A stretch of 22,968 nucleotides of DNA from ECT2AJA-044 sp965658225 (GCA_965658225.1 CBFHRK010000029.1:1-22968), one strand, 5' to 3'; shown: positions 1 through 8,774, counted from the stretch's first letter. Program-made: numbers and translations. The notes: generated from the sequence alone by a model not told the origin.

Positions 1-2
1 CA

Positions 3-1655
3 AAAAGAGACCTTCGATTCTTTCTTATTCAGTTGGCCTTTGTTTTTCTCATTGTCGCCGGCGTTTTCTGGAGTCCCGACACTAATGCCGCCTGGCGCGA
101 GTTTGGACGATTACTACCCCTTTTCTTTGGCCCTTTATTCATTGCCTTCGGTCCTCCCTTAGGAGCGCAGAAGACGCATCGGGTTCTTTTTTTCTTCGTG
201 TTTTCCGTTACTTTAAGCACTTTTTTAAGTCTTCTTGTCGGAGTGTACAATTTCTATGCTCATCAAGAATTAGGCGATATTGTTTCCCCACTCAACTACC
301 TCTTCTACGCCAAGTTGAGCTATTTTTTAGAGTATCAGGCGAGTTATTATGCCCTCTATGTTTTAACCGCGCTTATTATCGCCCTACCGGGCGGATGGTC
401 ACAAACAGGCTGGGAATCTCACTCCTTCGAACGCATAAGACGAGGTGTTTCTCTTTTTTTAACCGTCGTTCTTTTTCTCCTTTCAGCCCGCACTCAGTTA
501 GCCGCATTTTTTATTCTGGTTCCTATCTATCTTATATTCTTCGGTTCCAAAAAACGCTCGCGCCCGAAGCGCACAATACTCATTTTTTTCACCGTCGGAA
601 TACTCTTTGCGGCCCTTCTGTTGCCGAAAGTCACGCGTAAACGAGTACAAGATTTAGGCGAAGAAGCGAGCCAAACGTGGAGTTCCGATGATCAGGATGT
701 TGTAAATACGCGTTGGTATTTATGGAGCTTATCTAAAGATTTATGGTCGCAACGGCCTTTGCTGGGTTGGGGAACCGACGCGGCCGAATACAAATTAGTT
801 GGGGAAGCAAGAAACTACTTAGAAGAAGCCAGTACGAAGTACTCTACTCAGGATGTACTGGGTTCTAACCTTTGGCATAAAGAGCTCTTTCTGAACGATT
901 TCTATCTAGCCGACCCCGCTGAATCGATTCTTCTAAACGGAGAAAACACCTCGGTCCGTCAATCTTCCGTAAAAGAGGGCGCCTTTGCCAAATGGCAAGG
1001 TCGATCCTTACACATGAAATGTGATTCAGGAGCGTATATCGGAATTCAATTCAGAGGTCTTCAACTCGGCCATGTATATCGATTTCAATTTAAGGCCTAT
1101 AACCGCCTCAACGGCGGGATGGCCGTTTTTAACGGGAAAGAACGACTAACTTTTGTACGAGAAGCGGCTGCCTTCGGGGGAGTAGTGAAACAAGAGGTGT
1201 TCCACGCTCAAGATTCCGTAATTAGCTTTCAAACAGCAGAATATATTCCGTCGGATCTATTTATTAGCGATGTGCAGTTATTTGATTTTGGTGTTCTTTC
1301 TGGTACAGCTTCAAAAGAAATTCCCGGACGCTTGCAAAATGCTTTAAGCCTGTATAAATACCGGTATAATGCACATTCCCAATATGCCCAAGTAGCAATT
1401 GATTTTGGTTTGGTCGGACTCCTGCTCTTTCTGATTCCCTTGCTATGGTTATTAGCGGTCGGATTCAAATCGAGAAGTTGGATTCAGATTGGGATCGGTA
1501 TCGCCCTTTTAATTAGTTTGGCTACAGAGCACATGCTTCAAAGAGAAGCCGGATTGTTCTTTATTTCGGTGATGGTGCCTTTCGCGTTCTATTACCTTTC
1601 CGAAAACGCTATTTCTACTCCTGCAGATAAACCCGACGAACCCGATTCGATATAG
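3..1655 (+). CDS. O-antigen ligase-like (Wzy/WaaL-type) membrane protein, 5' truncated by window edge
   Basis: The protein probably transfers or polymerises lipid-linked glycan at the periplasmic face of the inner membrane. The frame is open to the window edge, so the true start lies outside; a TTG at 33 is an internal leucine. Numbering from that TTG, about six hydrophobic segments occupy residues 1-200. A large soluble loop spans about 200-450, and three more membrane segments lie at about 452-530. The loop begins with the family-typical GWGTD (245-249) and ends with NAHSQY (446-451), whose H448 matches the position of the conserved ligase histidine just before the next helix and its GLVG turn. 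Between them lie about 190 extra residues resembling a beta-sandwich (see findings). The 3' end overlaps the convergent murF-alr by 41 bp. The membrane family is clear; ligase versus polymerase, and the substrate, cannot be decided. Confidence 0.8.
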   Translation, partial: KRDLRFFLIQLAFVFLIVAGVFWSPDTNAAWREFGRLLPLFFGPLFIAFGPPLGAQKTHRVLFFFVFSVTLSTFLSLLVGVYNFYAHQELGDIVSPLNYLFYAKLSYFLEYQASYYALYVLTALIIALPGGWSQTGWESHSFERIRRGVSLFLTVVLFLLSARTQLAAFFILVPIYLIFFGSKKRSRPKRTILIFFTVGILFAALLLPKVTRKRVQDLGEEASQTWSSDDQDVVNTRWYLWSLSKDLWSQRPLLGWGTDAAEYKLVGEARNYLEEASTKYSTQDVLGSNLWHKELFLNDFYLADPAESILLNGENTSVRQSSVKEGAFAKWQGRSLHMKCDSGAYIGIQFRGLQLGHVYRFQFKAYNRLNGGMAVFNGKERLTFVREAAAFGGVVKQEVFHAQDSVISFQTAEYIPSDLFISDVQLFDFGVLSGTASKEIPGRLQNALSLYKYRYNAHSQYAQVAIDFGLVGLLLFLIPLLWLLAVGFKSRSWIQIGIGIALLISLATEHMLQREAGLFFISVMVPFAFYYLSENAISTPADKPDEPDSI

Positions 1656-4077
1656 AGGTAAGTACTTCATAGGTAATCGTTTGCATTGCCTCAGCGAGTT
1701 TTTTCAATTGTTCAGGCGTTTCAAAAACAACGATTTCGTCTCCTTCTTGAATGTCGAGATCGCCAATGGATACCATAGTCATGTCCATACATACTCTTCC
1801 AACAATGGGAAGTGCATGGCCTCTCCAGTACAATTGACCGGTCCCGTTACTGAGTGAGCGCGACAAACCGTCGGCGTATCCGAGCGAAACCACGGCAATG
1901 CGCATATCTTGTTCCGCTTTATACGATCGGCCATAGCCAATGGTACTTCCCTTTTTTACTGTTTTAATTTGCGCCACTTCACTTACCCACCTACCCACGA
2001 GCTGAAGTCGCTCTTGCTCCTCGATTTGAGACGATATTCCGTACAAACCAATTCCTAATCGCACCATATCGAACTGAGCTTCGGGGAAATGAGTAATGCC
2101 CGAACTATTCAAAACGTGTTGGGTAAATGAATATCCAAGCCCCGATTTTAATCGGGCCGTGAGGCCCTTATACCTCTCAATTTGAGATAGCGTAAAATCT
2201 CTTTCCTCTTCGTTATCGCTGGCGGCTAAATGAGTGAAAACACTTGTTACGCGGACGGCCTTTGTACCTTTTAGCAATTGAATTAGGCCTTCGAGCTCGT
2301 TCTCCATAAAGCCCAAACGGTGCATTCCGGTATCGAGCTTGAGGTGAATAGGGTAGTCGGTGAGATCCTGTGCATTTGCGGCCGCAATGAAGCGCTTGAG
2401 TTGGTTGAGAGAATAAATTTCCGGTTCAAGACAAAAGCGAAGCAGAATATCAAAATTCCGCTCTTCAGAGTTGAGCACCAAGATAGGCAAATTGATTCCC
2501 GCGTTGCGCAATTCTACTCCCTCATCCGGATACGCCACTGCCAAATAATTAGCGCCATTAAACCGAAGAACATTGGCAATTTCATATCCACCCGTTCCGT
2601 AACTAAAGGCTTTAACCATAACCATTAACCTCGTTTCGGGCCGAATGATCGATCGGAAGTATTTGTAGTTGTGAGCGAGCGATTTTAAATCGATTTCGAG
2701 TTGTGTAGGATGTTCTCTCAAAGAAAGAATTCGCGCCATTTTCTCAAGTGCAAACGCACGGGCTCCTTTTATTAAAATAGCCTCCTTTTCAAAATTGAAT
2801 ACTTGTGAAGCTTTTATAAGCTCTTCTGTAGTTTCGAAAAACAAAGCATTTGCGGGAAGTTGACTTTTATATTTTGGCCAGTGAGGGCCCACGAAAAAAG
2901 CATTTTTCCACGAATCTTTTGAAAGTCGATTGGCTGTTTGTTGATAAACAGCTTCTTCGAAGCTATTCTGAACTAAATCACTCAAAATAAGCGAATGCTG
3001 ATCGTGCTGTTTTTGCTCGCTGAGCAAATCGAGCGCGTTTTGAATCGATTCCCAATCGGAATTGTAAAAGTCGTTAATCAGTGTACACCCTTTAATTCCT
3101 CGATTGATTTGTACCCGCATTTCAATTTCGGGCAGCGCACTAAAATGTTCTTTAAGAGCCTTCGGCTCGATGCCCAAGCTCAAGGCTACTGCCAATGCGT
3201 GTCCGGCATTTTCTCGACTCGCGGCATCGCGAAACGGAATTTCTGTTTTGAAGGATATATCATTGAAAAACCACAATTGCCTATAACCGTGATCTGAAGA
3301 CTGTTCACTAATGAGAACGAGGTCGTTTGTTGGTTCCGATCCCCACGAGAACAGCTCGGGTTTTTGAGTCCAGGGGTGACTCAGAATCCCATTATGAACG
3401 AGGGAGTTATCGCGGCGATAAATAAGCCTTGGGCAGCCGTCGAAAAGAGCGAGTTTCTCTTTTAGTTTTTGTTCTCGATTTTCAAAAAATGCATCGTGCG
3501 CACTTCCGATATTGGTTATGAGTCCGACCGTTGGTCGTAACATGTCTCGTAAAAAGACCATTTCGTTTGGTTCGCTAATTCCCGCTTCAAAAATGGCGTA
3601 CTCATGATCGGGCCGCAAGGCCCAAAGGGAAAAGGGAACGCCGATCTGACTATTATAACTTCCGGGAGTTTTGGCTACTTTACCGAAGTTGGCAAGGAGG
3701 GTCGATACCCATTCTTTCACAATGGTTTTTCCATTGCTTCCGGTAATCGCCAACATGGGACCGGCGTACTCTTTGCGAATTTCTTGAGCGACTTTTTGCC
3801 AAGCACGCAAGGTATCCGGAACAATGATAAACTGAGCTTTGGCAGCCCAATCGGTTTTTGGAACCTCATGTACAAGGAAAAGGCGAATGCCCGAGTTATA
3901 GGCAGATTCGAGGTACTTGTGGCCGTCGTTTCCCTTTGTGACGAAGGCGATGAATAAGGCATTTTGGGTTTGGCGAATTCTTCGGCTATCGAATACGATT
4001 GTTTCGATGGTGCCTTCTCCAGATCCAAGGTTAGAACCTTGTACAATTGCGGTGAACTGTTTTACCGAAAGGCTCAC
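1615..4077 (-). CDS. murF/alr: Bifunctional UDP-MurNAc-tripeptide:D-Ala-D-Ala ligase / alanine racemase (MurF-Alr fusion)
   Basis: This cytoplasmic peptidoglycan-precursor enzyme is an 820-residue fusion. Residues 1 to about 455 are a Mur ligase with ATP-binding loop TGSNGKT (112-118) and the motif NDFYNSD (335-341). Residues about 458-820 are a PLP-dependent alanine racemase with the PLP lysine in VKAFSYG (K489), the catalytic tyrosine in IGYGRSY (Y715), and the C-terminal CMDMTMV segment (763-769). The fusion is a known Bacteroidota arrangement and couples D-alanine supply to D-Ala-D-Ala addition. The start is GTG at 4077, overlapping the tdk stop as GTGA, so translation is probably coupled and the two genes share the tdk promoter. 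Many relatives also carry a separate murF, so whether this ligase half is the main MurF cannot be told from the window. Confidence 0.95.
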   Translation of the reverse strand: MSLSVKQFTAIVQGSNLGSGEGTIETIVFDSRRIRQTQNALFIAFVTKGNDGHKYLESAYNSGIRLFLVHEVPKTDWAAKAQFIIVPDTLRAWQKVAQEIRKEYAGPMLAITGSNGKTIVKEWVSTLLANFGKVAKTPGSYNSQIGVPFSLWALRPDHEYAIFEAGISEPNEMVFLRDMLRPTVGLITNIGSAHDAFFENREQKLKEKLALFDGCPRLIYRRDNSLVHNGILSHPWTQKPELFSWGSEPTNDLVLISEQSSDHGYRQLWFFNDISFKTEIPFRDAASRENAGHALAVALSLGIEPKALKEHFSALPEIEMRVQINRGIKGCTLINDFYNSDWESIQNALDLLSEQKQHDQHSLILSDLVQNSFEEAVYQQTANRLSKDSWKNAFFVGPHWPKYKSQLPANALFFETTEELIKASQVFNFEKEAILIKGARAFALEKMARILSLREHPTQLEIDLKSLAHNYKYFRSIIRPETRLMVMVKAFSYGTGGYEIANVLRFNGANYLAVAYPDEGVELRNAGINLPILVLNSEERNFDILLRFCLEPEIYSLNQLKRFIAAANAQDLTDYPIHLKLDTGMHRLGFMENELEGLIQLLKGTKAVRVTSVFTHLAASDNEEERDFTLSQIERYKGLTARLKSGLGYSFTQHVLNSSGITHFPEAQFDMVRLGIGLYGISSQIEEQERLQLVGRWVSEVAQIKTVKKGSTIGYGRSYKAEQDMRIAVVSLGYADGLSRSLSNGTGQLYWRGHALPIVGRVCMDMTMVSIGDLDIQEGDEIVVFETPEQLKKLAEAMQTITYEVLTSISNRVRRVYLQE

Positions 4078-4661
4078 TTTGTTTCGTTTTTCTTCGATTG
4101 AAAGAAAGCGGCTCTGCTCAAGGGTTCGTATTCTTCACTTTCGCCGAGAACGATGAGGTCTTGATTCGTGGTAATCCGATGCGAATAGTGGGCCAAGTTG
4201 CCTGTTTTTGCGCAAATCGCGTGTACCTTGGTTACGTATTCGGCGTGCGCCATTAAATGCGGCATTGGGCCAAAAGGCTTTCCTTGATAATCGAGATCGA
4301 GTCCGGCCACAATCACCCGTTTGCCTTCATTGGCGAGTTGGTTGCAAACGTTCACAATTTCATCGTCGAAGAACTGAGCTTCATCGATACCGATTACGTC
4401 AACGCTTTGCGCCATAATCAAGATATTGGCTGCGGCCGGAACAGGGGTGCTTTGAATGCTGTTTTGGTCGTGCGACACAACAGCAGTATCGTTGTAGCGT
4501 TTGTCTAATTCGGGTTTAAAAATTTCAACCTGTTGCTTTGCGAACTTGGCTCGTTTGAGTCGCCGAATCAGTTCTTCCGTTTTTCCGGAGAACATACATC
4601 CGGTGATCACTTCGATCCATCCGCTTTGCTTGGTATGATTTATGGTGTTTTCGAGGAACAT
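4074..4661 (-). CDS. tdk: Thymidine kinase (TK1-like)
   Basis: Tdk phosphorylates thymidine (and deoxyuridine) to the monophosphate with ATP in nucleotide salvage. The 195 residues show the P-loop GCMFSGKT (21-28), the DEAQFF motif (93-98, catalytic E94) and the C-terminal lasso region ending EYEPLSRAAFF. TK1-type enzymes usually carry two cysteine pairs for zinc; here only C150 remains, with T153, S182 and A185 at the other positions. From memory, this loss is shared by other Flavobacteriia. The gene starts with ATG about 19 nt downstream of a good Bacteroidota promoter and overlaps murF-alr by 4 bp, making a two-gene operon. It diverges from the small unknown gene at 4716. Confidence 0.95.
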   Translation of the reverse strand: MFLENTINHTKQSGWIEVITGCMFSGKTEELIRRLKRAKFAKQQVEIFKPELDKRYNDTAVVSHDQNSIQSTPVPAAANILIMAQSVDVIGIDEAQFFDDEIVNVCNQLANEGKRVIVAGLDLDYQGKPFGPMPHLMAHAEYVTKVHAICAKTGNLAHYSHRITTNQDLIVLGESEEYEPLSRAAFFQSKKNETK

Positions 4662-4680
4662 ACAGGGTCAATATAGCGTA

Positions 4681-4710
4681 AAAATATACCTTTAACACGT
4701 ACAAAAACAA
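4681..4710 (-). promoter_or_regulatory. Candidate promoter of tdk-murF/alr
   Basis: On the minus strand a -33 TTG (4710-4708) is followed after 19 bp by TATATTTT (4688-4681), one base off the Bacteroidota TAnnTTTG box. The tdk ATG is at 4661, giving a leader of roughly 15 nt. On the plus strand TACCTTTA (4687-4694) overlaps this box and could serve the divergent gene at 4716, but no TTG lies at the right distance for it. Confidence 0.45.
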
Positions 4711-4715
4711 CATCT

Positions 4716-5264
4716 ATGGGGGCAAAGCCAACCTTGGAAGAACGATTGAACGAGATTAAGTCCGCCATGGCGAGTGGATCTGCGGCGGAAATAGTGGATC
4801 GCGCACGCGCTTTTTACGAAGCGGCGGTAGAGAAAAAAGTGCTGGATTCTGTTGCGCAAGAACCAGCGGATGTGGAATCTTCCGGGCCTACTCGGCCCGA
4901 TGAAACCCCGGCAGTACCGACGCCTGAACCTGTTGCCGAAGAGAAAGAAGTTCCGGCCGTGGATGCGCTTTTTCGTGAACCGAAGGCTGAAGAACCCATC
5001 GCGCCGAAGGCGCCAAATAGAACAGTCGGCCACCGTGCCGATGGAATTCTTATTGATTTTAATGATCGTTGGGCCTTTGTGAATAAACTGTTCGACCGGA
5101 ATCAAGATGATTTTAATCGCGTCGTAAGTCAACTCAATACGATGAGCACCTTTATCGAAGCACGAAATTTTATTGATCATGTAGTGAAACCCGATTACAA
5201 TTGGGCCGATCAAGAAGAGTTCGAACAGCGATTTTTAGATTTGGTAGAACGTCATTTTAAGTAG
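4716..5264 (+). CDS. Conserved hypothetical protein with acidic/proline-rich linker and C-terminal helical domain
   Basis: I do not recognise a named function. The 182-residue protein has no signal peptide or membrane segment. Residues 1-45 look helical and charged. Residues about 46-105 are a low-complexity linker rich in Pro, Glu and Ala. Residues about 108-182 form a compact, probably helical domain beginning GILIDFNDRWAFVNKLF and ending FLDLVERHFK. From memory, similar 'NDR..F...LF' C-terminal domains occur in uncharacterised Bacteroidota proteins. It leads the operon: its TAG stop (5262-5264) directly abuts the rsmI ATG, so the two are probably translated together. ATG at 4716 is the first start after the divergent tdk promoter region. 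Confidence 0.8.
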   Translation: MGAKPTLEERLNEIKSAMASGSAAEIVDRARAFYEAAVEKKVLDSVAQEPADVESSGPTRPDETPAVPTPEPVAEEKEVPAVDALFREPKAEEPIAPKAPNRTVGHRADGILIDFNDRWAFVNKLFDRNQDDFNRVVSQLNTMSTFIEARNFIDHVVKPDYNWADQEEFEQRFLDLVERHFK

Positions 5265-5936
5265 ATGGGACGTTTAATCCTCGTACCTACGCCTATTGGA
5301 AACCTAGGCGACATAACCATTCGCGCCATTGAAGTGCTGAAGTCGGCCAATGTTATTTTGGCCGAAGATACCCGTACCTCCTCAAAATTATTGAAGCACT
5401 ATGAAATCGATACGCCCATGCGCGCCTATCACATGCACAATGAGCATAAGGTGGTCGACCGTATTGTGGAAGAGTTATCTGGAGAAGTTTCTTTTGCGCT
5501 CATTACGGATGCCGGAACACCCGGAATTTCGGACCCCGGATTTTTGCTTGCCCGAGCAGCTATTGAAAAAGGAGTTGATGTGGAATGCCTTCCCGGAGCA
5601 GCGGCTTTGATACCGGCGGTGGTTTTGGCAGGCGTGCCCAACGACCGTTTCGTGTACGAGGGCTTTTTGCCTGTAAAAAAAGGAAGGCAAACGCGATTGA
5701 AGCAATTGGCAGATGAAGAAAGAACCATGGTTTTTTATGAATCGCCGCACAAAATTCAAAAGACTTTAGCCGATTTTGGGGCGTACTTTGGTGGTGATCG
5801 GCCTGCATGTGTTGCGCGCGAATTAACCAAAATGCACGAAACATTTCACCGGGGAACACTAAGCGAGCTAAGTGCTCATTTTGAAGCGAACAAACCAAAA
5901 GGGGAGATGGTTGTCGTAGTTCAAGGGAAGCGTTAA
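5265..5936 (+). CDS. rsmI: 16S rRNA (cytidine1402-2'-O)-methyltransferase RsmI
   Basis: RsmI methylates the ribose of C1402 of 16S rRNA using S-adenosylmethionine. The 223-residue protein has the SAM/tetrapyrrole methylase fold with TPIGNLGDI (9-17) near the N-terminus, the AEDTRTSSKLL segment and the GTPGISDPG glycine loop. It is shorter than E. coli RsmI, ending after the methylase domain, which I believe is usual in Bacteroidota. The ATG abuts the stop of the preceding unknown gene, and the DAHP synthase gene follows after 22 bp in the same direction. Confidence 0.95.
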   Translation: MGRLILVPTPIGNLGDITIRAIEVLKSANVILAEDTRTSSKLLKHYEIDTPMRAYHMHNEHKVVDRIVEELSGEVSFALITDAGTPGISDPGFLLARAAIEKGVDVECLPGAAALIPAVVLAGVPNDRFVYEGFLPVKKGRQTRLKQLADEERTMVFYESPHKIQKTLADFGAYFGGDRPACVARELTKMHETFHRGTLSELSAHFEANKPKGEMVVVVQGKR

Positions 5937-5958
5937 TTTCCCGTAAATTTACCCGGTT

Positions 5959-7065
5959 ATGAGTCCGACCGAACTTCACATTCAACCCACCGTTTCGCAC
6001 CATAAAGAACGCCCGTTTTTAGTGGCCGGACCTTGTAGTGCGGAGAGTGAAGAGCAAGTGCACAGAACAGTGCGGGAATTGGTGGAGCACACCAAGGTAG
6101 ATGTTATTCGCGCTGGGGTATGGAAACCCCGAACAAGGCCGGGTTCTTTTGAAGGTATAGGCACACCCGCTTTAAAGTGGCTCGATGATGCGCGCAAGGC
6201 ATTTGGTATTCCACTAGCTACCGAGGTGGCTAATGCAGAGCATGTAGAATGGGCGCTGAAGCACGATATTGAATACTTGTGGTTGGGCGCACGAACCACG
6301 GTGAATCCTTTTTACGTTCAAGAAATTGCCGATGCATTGCGAGGAACCGACCGCAAAGTATGGGTAAAGAATCCTCTTCATCCTGATATCGGGTTGTGGA
6401 TTGGTGCCTTGGAGCGAATTAATAGAGCGGGAATTCAGGATATGGCGGCCGTTCATCGCGGGTTTTTCGCTTATGAGAGCAAGCCTTACCGGAACGAGCC
6501 CAAATGGGAAATTTCCCTTGAGATGCGTCGTTTGGCCCCGAGCTTACCTATTTTGTGCGATCCAAGTCATATCGCTGGAACGCCGGCATTGATTGGTGAG
6601 GTGAGTCAGACGGCCTTGGATTTGAATATGGATGGATTAATGATTGAATCGCACTGGAATCCCAAAGGAGCATTGAGCGATGCCCAGCAGCAGGTGACTC
6701 CGGCCGAGTTAGGCCGAATTATGAGTCATTTGGTTCTGCGTTCTTCATCATCAACGGATGCGCTCTTTTTAAGTAAGCTCAAGCAGTTGCGGGAACGTAT
6801 TGATGAAATTGATTCGGAATTGATTGATGTATTGGCGAAGCGGATTCGCGTTGTGGAGGAGTTAGGCGCGTTTAAGAAAGAAAAAAATGTAGCCGTTTTT
6901 CAACTCGATCGATGGTTCGAAATTCTCGAGACTCGGAAAGACTGGGGAGAGGATCAAAACTTATATCGCGAGTTGGTCGAAGAGCTTTTCAAGTTGATTC
7001 ACAAACATTCCATTCGTACGCAGACCGATATGACCCATCGGGTCGATGAAGAAGCGCATTCATGA
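5959..7065 (+). CDS. Bifunctional 3-deoxy-7-phosphoheptulonate (DAHP) synthase / chorismate mutase (type II)
   Basis: This is the first step of the shikimate pathway fused to the prephenate-forming step. Residues 1 to about 265 are a KDO8P-synthase-like DAHP synthase with AGPCSAES near the N-terminus, VWKPRTRPGSFEG, the WVKNPLHP segment, AAVHRGF and the CDPSHIAG metal/substrate segment. Residues about 270-360 are an AroQ-type helical chorismate mutase (LRERIDEIDSELIDVLAKR, then a lysine-rich FKKEKN). C-terminal AroQ fusions to this DAHP synthase class are known in Bacteroidota, where the mutase domain can also mediate allosteric control by prephenate. A TAAATTTA box (5944-5951) lies 7 nt before the ATG but has no TTG at the proper distance, so operon transcription with rsmI is more likely. 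It overlaps recJ as ATGA. Confidence 0.93.
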   Translation: MSPTELHIQPTVSHHKERPFLVAGPCSAESEEQVHRTVRELVEHTKVDVIRAGVWKPRTRPGSFEGIGTPALKWLDDARKAFGIPLATEVANAEHVEWALKHDIEYLWLGARTTVNPFYVQEIADALRGTDRKVWVKNPLHPDIGLWIGALERINRAGIQDMAAVHRGFFAYESKPYRNEPKWEISLEMRRLAPSLPILCDPSHIAGTPALIGEVSQTALDLNMDGLMIESHWNPKGALSDAQQQVTPAELGRIMSHLVLRSSSSTDALFLSKLKQLRERIDEIDSELIDVLAKRIRVVEELGAFKKEKNVAVFQLDRWFEILETRKDWGEDQNLYRELVEELFKLIHKHSIRTQTDMTHRVDEEAHS

Positions 7066-8774
7066 AAAAAATGAGATGGCGAATGCGACCCTTGCCCAAG
7101 GCAAGTGTGGTCGAAGAATTGCGCCGTGAAATAAATGTCCGGCCCTTTATTGCTCAATTATTGGCGCAAAGAGGGATCAAGAGCTTTGATGAAGCACATA
7201 CCTTCTTTACGCCCAATTTAGATCAACTGCACGATCCGTTTTTAATGGCGGGTCTTTCCGAATCAGTTGATCGGATATTGAAGGCGATTGAGAACCAAGA
7301 GCGAGTTCTTATTTACGGCGATTACGATGTCGACGGTACGTCTTCGGTGGCGCTTATGTATCGGTTTTTAAGTCGTTTTTCAGAAAACTTGGAGTGCTAT
7401 ATTCCGGATCGATATAGTGAAGGCTATGGTGTATCTATGACGGGCATGCAGTTCGCAGCCGACAACGAATTCGATTTATTGATTACGTTGGATTGCGGAA
7501 TTAAAGCCACGGAAGAGCTTGAGTGGGTGACCGAGCAAGGTATTGATGTGATCGTGGTCGATCACCATCGTCCCGGGAGGGACTTGCCCAAGGTGTATTC
7601 GGTCATTGACCCAAAGCGCCCCGATTGCCAATATCCGTTTAAAGAATTGTGTGCGGCAGGTGTTGCTTTCAAATTGATTCAAGCCGTTCACCAGAAGCAG
7701 GGTGGAACCCTAGAAGAAATGGACGAGTGGCTCGACATGGTTGCCGTCGCCACACTTTCGGATATCGTTCCAATGACGGGCGAGAATAGGGTGCTTACTG
7801 CCTTAGGTATGCAGCGTTTAAATTCAAAGCCGAGTCCAGGTCTCAACGCCTTTGTTTCGCTGGCTAATGTAGAGGGGCATTTGAATTCCATTGATGTACT
7901 GTTTAAGGTGTCGCCAAAAATTAATGCGGCGGGTAGAATGGAACACGGTCGTTTGGCGGTGGATTTGCTGATTGAAAACGATCCGTACATAGCCATGGAA
8001 ATGGCCAAAGTATTAGAAAAGCACAATACGGCACGACGCGAAAGCGATCAATTAATCACTGTCGAGGCCTTGGAGCAAATTGAAGAGCAAATTGCCGAGG
8101 ATGCGTATAGCACGGTTGTTTATCGGCCCGATTGGCACAAAGGGGTTATCGGTATTGTGGCGAGTAGGCTTATAGAAAGGCATTATAGGCCGACTATTGT
8201 TTTAACAGAATCGAACGGCCTATTGGCCGGATCCGCGCGTTCTGTGCTCGGGTTCGATGTGTACGACGCTATAAACGAATGCTCGGAGCACTTGGAGCAG
8301 TTTGGAGGCCATATGTACGCGGCGGGCATGACGATGAAGCCGGAAAAGCTCGAAGCGTTTAAAATGGCCTTTGAGCGTGTTGTGGCCGAACGCATAGAGG
8401 AACGTCAGCGAACGCCTGAAATTGAAATAGATCTGGAACTGGATCTAGAAGACATTAACATCAAGTTGATGAATATCTTGAATCGGATGGAGCCGTATGG
8501 GCCGGAGAATCCAGTTCCGGTTTTCTGTGTGCGAAATGTACGGGCAATGGAGGAATCGGTGCAGCAAATTGGCAAAGAGGGTAACCACTTGAAGTTGAAG
8601 ATAGGAAGCAAGGACTCGTATCGAAGCCTCGCCGCCATTGGATTTGGAATGGGTTCTTTGGCCGGTGAACTCATGACGGGAAGGCCCTTTCACGTTGTGT
8701 TTGAATTGGGAGTGAATTCCTGGCGCGGAACCGAAACGCTTCAAATGATGATTAAAGATTTGGAGTGGGCTTAG
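7062..8774 (+). CDS. recJ: Single-stranded-DNA-specific 5'-3' exonuclease RecJ
   Basis: RecJ degrades single-stranded DNA 5' to 3' in recombination and mismatch or base-excision repair. The 570-residue protein carries the DHH-family metal motifs in order: GDYDVDG (86-92), DCGI (144-147) and VVDHH (165-169), then the GRMEHGRLA segment near 288. The DHHA1 domain follows, with HKGVIGIVASRL and the FGGHMYAAGM motif, and then a C-terminal OB-like region. The start ATG overlaps the preceding stop (ATGA), indicating translational coupling. The TAG stop overlaps the convergent phosphatase stop by 4 bp (TTAG), leaving no space for a conventional terminator. Confidence 0.96.
   Translation: MKKMRWRMRPLPKASVVEELRREINVRPFIAQLLAQRGIKSFDEAHTFFTPNLDQLHDPFLMAGLSESVDRILKAIENQERVLIYGDYDVDGTSSVALMYRFLSRFSENLECYIPDRYSEGYGVSMTGMQFAADNEFDLLITLDCGIKATEELEWVTEQGIDVIVVDHHRPGRDLPKVYSVIDPKRPDCQYPFKELCAAGVAFKLIQAVHQKQGGTLEEMDEWLDMVAVATLSDIVPMTGENRVLTALGMQRLNSKPSPGLNAFVSLANVEGHLNSIDVLFKVSPKINAAGRMEHGRLAVDLLIENDPYIAMEMAKVLEKHNTARRESDQLITVEALEQIEEQIAEDAYSTVVYRPDWHKGVIGIVASRLIERHYRPTIVLTESNGLLAGSARSVLGFDVYDAINECSEHLEQFGGHMYAAGMTMKPEKLEAFKMAFERVVAERIEERQRTPEIEIDLELDLEDINIKLMNILNRMEPYGPENPVPVFCVRNVRAMEESVQQIGKEGNHLKLKIGSKDSYRSLAAIGFGMGSLAGELMTGRPFHVVFELGVNSWRGTETLQMMIKDLEWA

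Noticed and set aside
33..35. TTG as start of the O-antigen ligase
   Set aside because: The frame stays open to the window edge and continues a hydrophobic segment, so this is an internal leucine of a truncated gene.
4692..5213. 173-codon reading frame antisense to the small unknown gene
   Set aside because: Composition is Arg/His/Cys-rich without a recognisable domain, and it fully shadows a gene with operon-like junctions.
5944..5951. TAAATTTA as a promoter for the DAHP synthase gene
   Set aside because: It is one base off consensus and the nearest upstream TTG is 30 bp away, outside the usual spacing; operon read-through from rsmI is sufficient.
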